Below are positions 26,814 to 36,361 of a stretch of 64,000 nucleotides of DNA, piece after piece. The stretch lies in assembly GCF_040049195.1 (NCBI RefSeq), contig NZ_JBDZDL010000002.1; one strand, given 5' to 3'. The notes under the pieces were generated by a model. That model was not told the DNA's origin. It did no database searches and was given only the letters and a program-made list of their open reading frames with translations. A program made the position numbers and the translations under genes. Origin of the DNA: NCEH01 sp040049195 (GTDB taxonomy: Bacteria; Pseudomonadota; Alphaproteobacteria; Rhizobiales; Xanthobacteraceae). Positions within the stretch are counted from its first letter, which is position 1, and the number at the start of each line of letters is the position of its first letter.

Positions 26814-27172
26814 AGGTTCTCCTGACCGCTTCCGCGCTTCTGCCGCTGGCCTGCGGCGTTGGCGAAGCTGCCGATGCCAGCCGCGTACCCACCACGCTCG
26901 ATGTGGTGGTGCCGCTTGGTGCTCCGGCGGAGCCGCCGAAGGCCATGGTGGTGCAGAAGCTCACCATGTTCAGCCTGCTGAACGGCGGCTGGCAGCCGGT
27001 GGACGCGGCGCTCATCCCCGAGAGCGGCATTCCCGGCACGCGGGGCAGCTTCGCCCATGCGGACGGGGCTGCGGTAAAGCTCTACAAGGATGGCGTCTAC
27101 GCCTATTGTGGCGTCGCTCGGGTGGGCGGCGCCTATAATGATTGTCACATTGTCAGCCCGGGAAGCCGCTGA
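26810..27172 (+). CDS. Small putative secreted protein between nuoD and nuoE
   Basis: This 120-residue protein is not recognised. A hydrophobic N-terminus of about 20 residues ends in GVGEAADA, which looks like a Sec signal peptide, so the mature protein would be periplasmic. Two cysteines in the C-terminal third (YAYCGV and YNDCHI) could form a disulfide. The gene starts with a GTG overlapping the nuoD stop, and its own stop overlaps the nuoE ATG, so it is translationally locked into the operon. It is not a standard complex I subunit. A role in complex assembly would be a guess. Confidence 0.75.
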   Translation: MKVLLTASALLPLACGVGEAADASRVPTTLDVVVPLGAPAEPPKAMVVQKLTMFSLLNGGWQPVDAALIPESGIPGTRGSFAHADGAAVKLYKDGVYAYCGVARVGGAYNDCHIVSPGSR

Positions 27173-28041
27173 TGTCCGTCCGCCGCCTCGCAGCTGAGCA
27201 GCCCGCAAGCTTCGCCTTCACGGCGGAGAACGATGCCTGGGCCGATCGTCAGATTGCCAAATATCCCGAAGGCCGCCAGGCCAGTGCCGTCATCTCGCTC
27301 CTGTGGAAGGCGCAGGAACAGTCCGGCGGCTGGCTGCCGGAGCCCGCGATCCGCGTGGTCGCGGACCGGCTCGGCATGCCGAACATCCGGGTGCTGGAGA
27401 TCGCCACCTTCTACACCATGTTCAACCTGGAACCGGTGGGGCGTCACTTCGTGCAGCTCTGCGGCACCACACCCTGCATGCTGCGCGGCGCCAACGAACT
27501 GAAAGAGGTCTGCCAGCGCAAGATCGGCCCGGAGCGCCATGTTTCCGCCGATGGCGCGTTGTCCTGGCTGGAAGTGGAATGCCTCGGCGCCTGCGCCAAT
27601 GCGCCCATGGTTCAGATCAATTACGATTATTTCGAGGACCTGAGCCCCGAGATCCTGGAGAAGATTCTGGATGATCTTGCTGCCGGCCGCCCGGTGAAGC
27701 CTGGCCCGCAGACCGGCCGCCAGTTCTCAGCGCCGGCGGGCGATCTGACCTCGCTCACCGATCCGCAGATTTACGAGCCGCGTGCTGCCGAAGGAGCCGT
27801 GGCGGCGGCCGATGAGCAGCCGGATCTGCTACAGGCCGGCCGGCCACGTGCGGCCGTTGAGACTCCGGGCGATCCGGTGGGCATCGCCTCCGCGGCTCAG
27901 GAGAAGGTCGTGAACGGACAGCACGCCGGCGAAAAGCGGGAAGAGGTGGCGCGCGCCGCCCAGGAGAGCAGCCCCTCCGTGACGGGCTCAAAGCGCGAGG
28001 CGCCGAAGACCGGCACCGGCGTGCGCGATCCGGAGGAGTGA
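27172..28041 (+). CDS. nuoE: NADH-quinone oxidoreductase subunit E with C-terminal extension
   Basis: This 289-residue 24-kDa subunit homologue is part of the NADH-oxidising module. The 2Fe-2S cluster N1a ligands are C97, C102, C137 and C141 (CGTTPC and CLGAC). The conserved core ends near residue 200. About 85 further residues are low-complexity, rich in Ala, Glu, Gln and Pro, and are not part of the usual fold. The start ATG at 27172 overlaps the preceding small gene's stop (TGATG); an upstream in-frame start exists but is not conserved. Confidence 0.95.
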   Translation: MSVRRLAAEQPASFAFTAENDAWADRQIAKYPEGRQASAVISLLWKAQEQSGGWLPEPAIRVVADRLGMPNIRVLEIATFYTMFNLEPVGRHFVQLCGTTPCMLRGANELKEVCQRKIGPERHVSADGALSWLEVECLGACANAPMVQINYDYFEDLSPEILEKILDDLAAGRPVKPGPQTGRQFSAPAGDLTSLTDPQIYEPRAAEGAVAAADEQPDLLQAGRPRAAVETPGDPVGIASAAQEKVVNGQHAGEKREEVARAAQESSPSVTGSKREAPKTGTGVRDPEE

Positions 28042-28044
28042 GCC

Positions 28045-29352
<1,308 letters not shown>

Positions 29353-29355
29353 GGC

Positions 29356-29562
29356 ATGGCCGACGAAGCGGATAATTCCCTCCTGACGCTCATGCGGCGC
29401 ATGGATGCGCGCACCGAGCGAATGGCGGAGGATATCCATCATCTGGAAGTTCGCGTGACCGCGCTTGAGGAGGCCGTTGTGGAAAACAGTCGCCGCTTCG
29501 AACGCCTGGAACACCGCGTCGGCCGGATCGAGCGTGCGCTTGATCCGATCGATCTGCAGTAG
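29356..29562 (+). CDS. Small predicted coiled-coil protein between nuoF and nuoG
   Basis: This 68-residue, highly charged protein has no signal peptide. Its heptad-like pattern, from MRRMDARTERMAEDIHHLEV through RFERLEHRVGRIERAL, suggests one continuous coiled coil. It has no recognised family. It lies three bases after the nuoF stop and nine bases before nuoG, on the same strand, so it is part of the operon transcript. It could be a complex I accessory factor, or unrelated. Confidence 0.65.
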   Translation: MADEADNSLLTLMRRMDARTERMAEDIHHLEVRVTALEEAVVENSRRFERLEHRVGRIERALDPIDLQ

Positions 29563-29571
29563 GGACCTGTC

Positions 29572-31650
29572 ATGGCCAAGCTGATTGTCGACGGCACCGA
29601 GGTAGACGTCCCAGCCGAATACACGCTGTTGCAGGCGTGCGAGGTGGCTGGCGTCGAGATTCCGCGCTTCTGCTTCCATGAACGGCTGTCCATCGCCGGC
29701 AATTGCCGCATGTGCCTGGTGGAAGTGAAAGGCGGCCCGCCCAAGCCCACCGCCTCCTGCGCCATGGCGGTCAAGGACCTGCGCCCCGGCCCGAACGGCG
29801 AGCCGCCGGTGGTGCTCACCAAGAGCCCCATGGTCAAGAAGGCCCGCGAAGGGGTGATGGAGTTCCTGCTCATCAACCACCCGCTGGATTGCCCCATCTG
29901 CGACCAGGGCGGCGAGTGTGATCTGCAGGACCAGGCCATGGCCTATGGCGTGGACACCTCCCGCTTCGCCGAGAACAAGCGGGCGGTCGAAGACAAATAT
30001 ATCGGGCCGCTGGTGCGGACCTCCATGAACCGGTGCATCCATTGCACCCGTTGCGTGCGCTTCACCACCGAAGTTGCTGGCGCGGCAGACCTCGGCGCCA
30101 TCGGGCGCGGCGAGGACATGGAGATCACCACCTATCTCGAACACGCCATGCATTCGGAATTGCAGGGCAATGTGGCGGACCTCTGCCCGGTGGGCGCATT
30201 GACCCACAAGCCCTATGCCTTCCATGCGCGGCCCTGGGAACTGACCAAGACCGAATCCATCGACGTGATGGATGCGGTCGGCTCCAATATCCGCATCGAT
30301 ACCCGTGGCCGCGAAGTGATGCGCATTCTGCCGCGCACCAACGAGGCGGTGAACGAGGAATGGATTTCCGACAAGACGCGCTATGTGTGGGATGGCCTGA
30401 AGGCGCAGCGCCTCGACCGCCCCTATGTGCGCAAGGATGGGCGCCTCGTGCCAGCGACTTGGACCGAGGCCTTCGCGGTGATCGCCGCCAAGGTGAAGGC
30501 GACGACGCCGGCGCGCATCGGTGCGATCCTGGGCGACCTCGCCACCGTCGAGGAAGCGTTTGCCCTCAAGCAGCTGTTCGACAAGCTCGGCTCAAAGAAC
30601 ATCGATGCCCGCCAGGACGGCGCAGCGCTCAATCCCGCGCTGGGGCGCGCCAGCTACATTTTCAATGCCGGCATCGAGGGCATCGAAGAGGCGGACGCGA
30701 TCCTGCTTATCGGCACCGATCCGCGCCATGAGGCGAGCGTGCTGAACGCGCGCATTCGCAAGCGCTGGCGCATGGGCGGCCTGAAGGTTGGCGTGATCGG
30801 TCCGCGTGTGGATCTGACCTATCCCTACGAATATCTCGGCGCCGGGCCTGAAACGCTCGCGGAGCTCGCGGGCGCCGGCACCTTCTCGGATGCGCTGAAG
30901 GCGGCGGAGCGGCCGCTCGTGATCGTCGGACAAGGCGCGCTTGCCCGGCCGGACGGCGCGGCGGTGCTCTCGCTCGCGGCGCGCGTCGCGGTGGCTGTGG
31001 GGGCCGTGAAAGACGGGTGGAACGGTTTTGCGGTGTTGCATACCGCAGCCTCGCGCGTCGGCGCGCTCGACGTGGGCCTCGTGCCCGGCGAGGGTGGTCT
31101 CGACGTCGCGGGCATGACCGCCGCCGGTGCTCTGGACCTTGCTTTCCTGCTCGGCGCGGATGAAGTGGACGTGGCGCCCGGCGCCTTCGTCGTCTATCTC
31201 GGCACCCATGGCGATCGCGGCGCCCATCGCGCCGATGTTATCCTACCGGGCGCGGCCTATCCGGAAAAGTCCGGCATTTACGTCAATACCGAGGGGCGGC
31301 CGCAGTTCGCCAATCGCGCGGCTTTCCCGCCTGGCGATGCGCGCGAGGATTGGGCGGTGCTGCGTGCGCTGTCCGAGGTGATCGGGCAGAAGCTGCCCTA
31401 TGACACGCTCCTGGCTTTGCGCTCCGCGCTGGCCGCTGCCCATCCGCACCTCGGCCGGTTGGATCAGGTGGAGCCGGCGGATGCTGGTGCGATCGCTGCG
31501 CTCGCCGCGACGGGCGGGACGGCCGACAAGGGCGCGTTCGTCTCCACCATCGGTGATTTCTTCCTGACCAACCCCATCGCACGCGCCTCGGCCGTGATGG
31601 CGGAATGCTCGAAACTGCGGCTCGGCAGCGATGCCGTGGCGGCGGAGTAG
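29572..31650 (+). CDS. nuoG: NADH-quinone oxidoreductase subunit G
   Basis: This 692-residue 75-kDa subunit homologue carries three clusters. N1b is ligated by C34, C45, C48 and C63; N5 by H103, C107, C110 and C116; N4 by C155, C158, C161 and C205. The molybdopterin-oxidoreductase-like domain follows without a cofactor site. The extra N7 cluster cysteines found in E. coli NuoG are missing (SIDVMDAVGSN in that place), which marks the mitochondrial/alphaproteobacterial type. Confidence 0.97.
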   Translation: MAKLIVDGTEVDVPAEYTLLQACEVAGVEIPRFCFHERLSIAGNCRMCLVEVKGGPPKPTASCAMAVKDLRPGPNGEPPVVLTKSPMVKKAREGVMEFLLINHPLDCPICDQGGECDLQDQAMAYGVDTSRFAENKRAVEDKYIGPLVRTSMNRCIHCTRCVRFTTEVAGAADLGAIGRGEDMEITTYLEHAMHSELQGNVADLCPVGALTHKPYAFHARPWELTKTESIDVMDAVGSNIRIDTRGREVMRILPRTNEAVNEEWISDKTRYVWDGLKAQRLDRPYVRKDGRLVPATWTEAFAVIAAKVKATTPARIGAILGDLATVEEAFALKQLFDKLGSKNIDARQDGAALNPALGRASYIFNAGIEGIEEADAILLIGTDPRHEASVLNARIRKRWRMGGLKVGVIGPRVDLTYPYEYLGAGPETLAELAGAGTFSDALKAAERPLVIVGQGALARPDGAAVLSLAARVAVAVGAVKDGWNGFAVLHTAASRVGALDVGLVPGEGGLDVAGMTAAGALDLAFLLGADEVDVAPGAFVVYLGTHGDRGAHRADVILPGAAYPEKSGIYVNTEGRPQFANRAAFPPGDAREDWAVLRALSEVIGQKLPYDTLLALRSALAAAHPHLGRLDQVEPADAGAIAALAATGGTADKGAFVSTIGDFFLTNPIARASAVMAECSKLRLGSDAVAAE

Positions 31651-31654
31651 GACC

Positions 31655-31747
31655 ATGGCGGGCGGGACGAGCAACGGGACGCTGGGTGAGCGGGCCTCGG
31701 CCTGCTGGAAGCCGGCCGGGCATGCGCCCAGCCGGATGATGGATTGA
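31655..31747 (+). CDS. Possible 30-codon mini-ORF between nuoG and nuoH
   Basis: An ATG four bases after the nuoG stop, behind the purine-rich GGAGTAGGA, opens a 30-codon frame ending 16 bases before nuoH. The product would be Gly/Ala-rich with one cysteine and no recognisable features. It may simply be an intergenic spacer that happens to be open. Confidence 0.25.
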   Translation: MAGGTSNGTLGERASACWKPAGHAPSRMMD

Positions 31748-31763
31748 GGGGCGGGAAGAACCC

Positions 31764-32783
31764 ATGAGCTGGCAGGATACCCTTATCCAGGTGCTGATCA
31801 TCCTCGGCGCGAGCCTCGCGCTGCTGGTGGCACTGCTGATCTTTATCGCCTTCATCCTGTTGGCGGATCGCAAGATCTGGGCGGCGGTGCAGATGCGCCG
31901 GGGCCCCAATGTGGTGGGCCCGTTCGGCCTGCTGCAATCCTTCGCCGACCTGCTGAAGTTCGTGCTCAAGGAGCCGATCATTCCGGCGGGCTCCAACAAG
32001 GGCATCTTCATCCTGGCGCCGCTGGTGAGCTGCGTGCTCGCGCTTTCGGCCTGGGCGGCCATCCCCCTCGCCTCGGGTTGGGTGATCGCCGACCTGAACA
32101 TCGGCATTCTCTATATCTTCGCGATCTCCTCGCTGGGCGTGTACGGCATCATCATGGCCGGCTGGGCGTCCAATTCGAAATATCCGTTCCTGGCGGCGCT
32201 GCGCTCCGCGGCGCAGATGGTGTCGTATGAGGTCTCCATCGGCTTCGTCATCATCACGGTGCTGATGTGCGCCGGTTCGCAAAACCTCTCGGCCATCGTC
32301 GAGGCGCAGAACGGACGGTTCGGGCTGCTGAACTGGTATTTCCTGCCGTTGCTGCCGATGTTCGTGATCTTCCTGGTCTCGGCGCTCGCGGAAACCAACC
32401 GCCCGCCCTTCGATCTCGTGGAAGCGGAATCCGAACTGGTCGCCGGCTTCATGGTGGAATATTCGTCCACGCCCTATCTGCTGTTCATGCTGGGCGAGTA
32501 CGTGGCCATCATGACCATGTGCGCGCTGGGCACGATCCTCTTCCTCGGCGGCTGGCTCTCTCCGCTGCCGTTCGCGCCCTTCACCTGGGTGCCTGGCATC
32601 ATCTGGTTCGTCCTGAAGCTGTGCTTCATGTTCTTCCTTTTCGCGATGGCCAAGGCGATGGTGCCACGCTATCGCTACGACCAGCTGATGCGGCTCGGCT
32701 GGAAGATCTTCCTGCCGATTTCGCTGGTGGCCGTGGTCGTGGTGGCGAGCGTCCTTCACTTCACCGGGACGGCGCCCCAATGA
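31764..32783 (+). CDS. nuoH: NADH-quinone oxidoreductase subunit H
   Basis: This 339-residue ND1 homologue has about eight membrane helices and forms the quinone entry channel and the E-channel with NuoA/J/K. Family motifs include DRKIWAAVQMRRGPNVVGPF near residue 36 and ETNRPPFDLVEAESELVAGF near 212. The start is preceded by GGGCGGGAAG. Its stop overlaps the ATG of a 19-codon mini-ORF. Confidence 0.97.
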   Translation: MSWQDTLIQVLIILGASLALLVALLIFIAFILLADRKIWAAVQMRRGPNVVGPFGLLQSFADLLKFVLKEPIIPAGSNKGIFILAPLVSCVLALSAWAAIPLASGWVIADLNIGILYIFAISSLGVYGIIMAGWASNSKYPFLAALRSAAQMVSYEVSIGFVIITVLMCAGSQNLSAIVEAQNGRFGLLNWYFLPLLPMFVIFLVSALAETNRPPFDLVEAESELVAGFMVEYSSTPYLLFMLGEYVAIMTMCALGTILFLGGWLSPLPFAPFTWVPGIIWFVLKLCFMFFLFAMAKAMVPRYRYDQLMRLGWKIFLPISLVAVVVVASVLHFTGTAPQ

Positions 32784-32839
32784 TCGAGACCCCCCACCTT
32801 TCATTCGGCCGCGCCGGCGCGGCGGGAGCGATGCCATGA
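32780..32839 (+). CDS. Possible 19-codon coupling ORF between nuoH and nuoI
   Basis: The ATG overlaps the nuoH stop (ATGA, 32780-32783), and the TGA overlaps the nuoI start (ATGA, 32836-32839). Ribosomes finishing nuoH could re-start here and hand over directly to nuoI. The 19-residue product would be Gly/Ala-rich without features. nuoI also has its own GGGAG site nearby, so coupling is not required. Confidence 0.35.
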   Translation: MIETPHLSFGRAGAAGAMP

Positions 32840-33324
32840 AACTGGATCAAGCGGCCCGTGCCGTTTTCCTCACCGAGTTTCTCTCGGGTTTTGTGCTCGC
32901 CATGCGCTATTTCTTTGCGCCCAAGGCGACCATCAACTACCCGTTCGAGAAGAATCCCATCTCTCCGCGTTTCCGTGGGGAGCATGCGCTGCGCCGCTAT
33001 CCCAATGGGGAAGAGCGCTGCATCGCCTGCAAATTGTGCGAGGCCATCTGCCCCGCCCAGGCCATCACCATCGAGGCCGGTCCGCGCCGCAATGACGGCA
33101 CGCGCCGCACCACGCGTTACGACATCGACATGGTGAAATGCATCTATTGCGGCTTCTGCCAGGAAGCCTGCCCCGTGGATGCCATCGTCGAGGGGCCGAA
33201 CTTTGAGTTCGCCACCGAGACGCGCGAGGAATTGTATTACGACAAGGAGCGCCTGCTCGCCAATGGCGACCGGTGGGAGCGTGAGATCGCGCAGTCCATC
33301 GCGCTGGATGCGCCTTATCGGTGA
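32836..33324 (+). CDS. nuoI: NADH-quinone oxidoreductase subunit I
   Basis: This 162-residue TYKY homologue binds clusters N6a and N6b. Two ferredoxin motifs are intact: C62, C65, C68, C72 (CIACKLCEAIC) and C102, C105, C108, C112 (CIYCGFCQEAC). An N-terminal amphipathic helix anchors it to the membrane arm. After its stop comes a 172-base palindrome-rich spacer, the longest gap inside the operon. Confidence 0.98.
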   Translation: MKLDQAARAVFLTEFLSGFVLAMRYFFAPKATINYPFEKNPISPRFRGEHALRRYPNGEERCIACKLCEAICPAQAITIEAGPRRNDGTRRTTRYDIDMVKCIYCGFCQEACPVDAIVEGPNFEFATETREELYYDKERLLANGDRWEREIAQSIALDAPYR

Positions 33325-33331
33325 CAGGGTT

Positions 33332-33476
33332 CGCCCGCTTAAGCGGGCGGTGAGGGTTGGGGCTGAGGGGGCGCGCGTCCTGCGGGCACCCGAGACAGTG
33401 GACTTATGTGATGGGTACGGGCTATCGACGGGCCGGCCGCCACGCGCGGCCGCATAGGATCGGCGCCGAGGCGCCG
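33332..33476. repeat. Three palindromes in the nuoI-nuoJ spacer
   Basis: The perfect palindrome CGCCCGCTTAAGCGGGCG lies at 33332-33349. A second hairpin, CGGCCGC/GCGGCCG, is at 33434-33452 with a 5-base loop. A third, CGGCGCC/GGCGCCG, is at 33461-33476 with a 2-base spacer. None is followed by a T-run, so they are not standard terminators. They could be RNA-stability or processing elements. Confidence 0.65.
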
Positions 33477-33496
33477 CGGAGAGGGGAGCTCGGCGC

Positions 33497-34111
33497 ATGA
33501 GTGTCGCGGCAGTGTTTTTCTATCTCTTCGCTGGCGTCCTCGTGGCGTCGGCCTTCATGGTCATTTCCTCCCGTAACCCGGTCCATTCGGTCCTGTTCCT
33601 CATTTTGTGCTTCGTCAATGCGGCGGGCCTGTTCATCCTGATCGGGGTCGAATTCCTCGCGCTGATCCTGGTGGTGGTCTATGTGGGCGCGGTGGCGGTG
33701 CTCTTCCTCTTCGTCGTGATGATGCTGGACGTGGACTTCGTCGAGCTGCGGCAAGGGTTCCTGCAATATCTCCCCGTGGGCGCGTTGGTGGGCGTGGTCT
33801 TCCTGGTGGAATTGATCCTGGTGGTGGGCACCTGGGCAACGGCGCCGGCCGTCGCACAATTGCCGAAGGCGGCAGCCGCCGGCGGGGTCGCCATCAGCAA
33901 CACCAAGGCGCTCGGCCAGGTCCTCTATACCGACTATGTCTACTTCTTCGAGGCCTCGGGCATGGTGCTGCTCGTGGCCATGATCGGCGCCATCGTGCTC
34001 ACGCTGCGCCATAAGGCGAATGTGAAGCGCCAGAACGTCTCCGCCCAGGTTGCTCGCACGCCCGAGACCGCGATGGAAGTGGTCAAGGTGCGCCCGGGCC
34101 AGGGCATCTAG
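33497..34111 (+). CDS. nuoJ: NADH-quinone oxidoreductase subunit J
   Basis: This 204-residue ND6 homologue has five membrane helices, including the conserved helix 3 region VEFLALILVVVYVGAVAVLFLFVVMMLD-type, whose pi-bulge moves during coupling. The charged C-terminal tail (about 35 residues) is cytosolic. GGGGAG lies nine bases upstream of the ATG. nuoK follows nine bases after the stop. Confidence 0.97.
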   Translation: MSVAAVFFYLFAGVLVASAFMVISSRNPVHSVLFLILCFVNAAGLFILIGVEFLALILVVVYVGAVAVLFLFVVMMLDVDFVELRQGFLQYLPVGALVGVVFLVELILVVGTWATAPAVAQLPKAAAAGGVAISNTKALGQVLYTDYVYFFEASGMVLLVAMIGAIVLTLRHKANVKRQNVSAQVARTPETAMEVVKVRPGQGI

Positions 34112-34120
34112 GAGGGAAAG

Positions 34121-34429
34121 ATGGACATTTCGCTTTCCCACTATCTCACGGTTGCGGCGATCCTGTTCACGCTGGGCACGCTCGGCATCTTCCTGAACCG
34201 GAAGAACGTGATCGTCATCCTGATGTCGGTGGAGCTGATCCTGCTCGCCGTGAATATCAATCTGGTCGCCTTCTCCGCCTTCCACGGCAGCATCGTCGGC
34301 CAGGTGTTCGCGCTCCTGGTGCTGACCGTCGCTGCCGCAGAAGCGGCCATCGGGCTCGCCATCCTCGTGGTGTTCTACCGCAACCGCGGTTCGATCGCCG
34401 TCGAGGACATCAATGCCATGAAGGGCTGA
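34121..34429 (+). CDS. nuoK: NADH-quinone oxidoreductase subunit K
   Basis: This 102-residue ND4L homologue has three membrane helices and the two buried glutamates of the family: one in MSVELILLAVNINLVAF near residue 38, and one in AAAEAAIGLAI near 73. They lie on the proton path. Its length is standard. nuoL follows after four bases. Confidence 0.98.
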   Translation: MDISLSHYLTVAAILFTLGTLGIFLNRKNVIVILMSVELILLAVNINLVAFSAFHGSIVGQVFALLVLTVAAAEAAIGLAILVVFYRNRGSIAVEDINAMKG

Positions 34430-34433
34430 GGCC

Positions 34434-36359
34434 ATGTATCAGGCGATCGTCTTTCTCCCCCTCATCGGCTTTCTCATCGCCGGTCTTTTCGGCCGCGTGC
34501 TCGGCGCGCGTCCGGCCGAGATCATCACTACGGCATTTCTGTTCATCTCCTGCGCATTGGCCTGGGTCGCCTTCTTCCAGGTGGGCTTCGGCGGGCACGA
34601 TGCGCATGTGCAGGTGATGCGCTGGATCCATGTCGGCGATCTCAAGATCGACTGGGCATTCCGCATCGACACCATGACGGTCGTCATGCTGATCGTGGTG
34701 ACGACGGTCTCATCGCTGGTTCACCTCTATTCCATCGGCTACATGCACGAGGATCCGAGCCGCCAGCGCTTCTTCGCCTATCTGTCCCTGTTCACCTTTG
34801 CCATGCTCATGCTGGTGACGGCGGACAATCTGGTCCAGCTGTTCTTCGGCTGGGAAGGCGTGGGCCTCGCCTCCTATTTGCTCATCGGCTTCTGGTATGA
34901 GAAGCCCTCGGCGAATGCGGCCGCCATGAAGGCCTTCGTCGTGAACCGCGTGGGCGATTTCGGCTTCATGCTGGGCATCTTCGCCGTATTCGTGATGACC
35001 GGCTCGGTCACCTTCGACGCGGTCTTCGCCCAGGCGCCTTCGCTTGTGGGGAAGAGCATCAACTTCCTCGGCCATGCCTGGGATGCGCCGACGGTGATCG
35101 CGCTGCTGCTGTTCGTCGGCGCCATGGGTAAGTCGGCCCAGTTTCTGCTCCACACCTGGCTGCCGGACGCGATGGAGGGGCCGACCCCGGTCTCCGCGCT
35201 CATCCATGCCGCCACCATGGTGACGGCGGGGGTGTTCATGGTGGCGCGCATGTCGCCCATCTTCGAGCTCTCGCATACGGCACTGAACGTCGTGATGCTG
35301 GTGGGAGCGACCACCGCGATGTTTGCTGCCACCGTCGCCTTGGTGCAGAACGACATCAAAAAGGTGATCGCTTATTCCACCTGTTCCCAGCTGGGCTACA
35401 TGTTCGTCGCCATGGGTGCAGGCGCCTATTCGGTGGGTGTGTTCCACCTGTTCACCCATGCCTGCTTCAAGGCGCTGCTGTTCCTCTGCGCCGGCTCGGT
35501 GATCAATGCGATGCACCACGAGCAGGACATGCGCCACATGGGCGGGCTCTATAAGAAGATCCCGTTCACCTACGCCATGATGCTCATCGGAACGCTGGCG
35601 ATCACCGGCTTCCCCTTCCTCGCGGGCTATTATTCGAAAGACGCCATCATCGAGGCGGCTTGGGCCAGCGATAACAGCTTTGCGCTCTATGGTTGGGTGA
35701 TGACGGTGGCGGCCGCGGCGCTGACCTCCTTCTACTCCTGGCGCCTGGTGTTCATGACCTTCCACGGTCATCCTCATGACCACCACCATTACGAACACGC
35801 CCATGAATCCCCGCTGGTGATGACGATCCCGCTCGGCGTTCTGGCCGTCGGTTCGGTGTTCGCCGGCATGGTGTTCTACGGTGATTTCGTCGGCCACCAC
35901 GTGCAGGACTTCTTCCGCCAATCCATCTTCATGGGCGCGGAAAACCACATCCTCCACGAGATGCACGAGGTGCCCACCTGGGCCGGCCTCGCGCCGACCG
36001 TGATGATGGTGCTGGGCTTCCTGGTGGCCTTCTGGTTCTACGTTCTGGATCCGAAGGTGCCGGTGGCGCTCGCCCGCAGCCAGGACGCGCTGTACCAGTT
36101 CCTGCTGAACAAATGGTACTTCGACGAGATCTACAATTTCATCATCGTCCGTCCCGTGCTGTGGATCGGCCGCGTGCTGTGGAAGCAGGGCGACGGGAGG
36201 ATCATCGACGGGATCGGGCCTGACGGCGTCTCCGCCAGGGTCCTCGATGTGACGGCTTCGGTCGTCCGGCTGCAGAGCGGTTATCTCTATCACTATGCCT
36301 TCGTGATGCTGATCGGCGTCGCCGCCTTCATCACCTGGTTCATGTTCGCCGGAGTGTGA
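34434..36359 (+). CDS. nuoL: NADH-quinone oxidoreductase subunit L
   Basis: This 641-residue ND5 homologue and antiporter-like proton pump is at the distal end of the membrane arm. It contains the family block WEGVGLASYLLIGFWYE with the key glutamate, a conserved lysine helix, and the C-terminal lateral helix HL. A histidine-rich cytosolic loop (HPHDHHHYEHAHESP) sits near residue 450. nuoM follows almost directly. Confidence 0.97.
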   Translation: MYQAIVFLPLIGFLIAGLFGRVLGARPAEIITTAFLFISCALAWVAFFQVGFGGHDAHVQVMRWIHVGDLKIDWAFRIDTMTVVMLIVVTTVSSLVHLYSIGYMHEDPSRQRFFAYLSLFTFAMLMLVTADNLVQLFFGWEGVGLASYLLIGFWYEKPSANAAAMKAFVVNRVGDFGFMLGIFAVFVMTGSVTFDAVFAQAPSLVGKSINFLGHAWDAPTVIALLLFVGAMGKSAQFLLHTWLPDAMEGPTPVSALIHAATMVTAGVFMVARMSPIFELSHTALNVVMLVGATTAMFAATVALVQNDIKKVIAYSTCSQLGYMFVAMGAGAYSVGVFHLFTHACFKALLFLCAGSVINAMHHEQDMRHMGGLYKKIPFTYAMMLIGTLAITGFPFLAGYYSKDAIIEAAWASDNSFALYGWVMTVAAAALTSFYSWRLVFMTFHGHPHDHHHYEHAHESPLVMTIPLGVLAVGSVFAGMVFYGDFVGHHVQDFFRQSIFMGAENHILHEMHEVPTWAGLAPTVMMVLGFLVAFWFYVLDPKVPVALARSQDALYQFLLNKWYFDEIYNFIIVRPVLWIGRVLWKQGDGRIIDGIGPDGVSARVLDVTASVVRLQSGYLYHYAFVMLIGVAAFITWFMFAGV

Positions 36360-36361
36360 CG

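Noticed and set aside
33332..33349. Palindrome after nuoI considered as an intrinsic terminator
   Set aside because: No T-run follows, and the distal nuo genes must be expressed.
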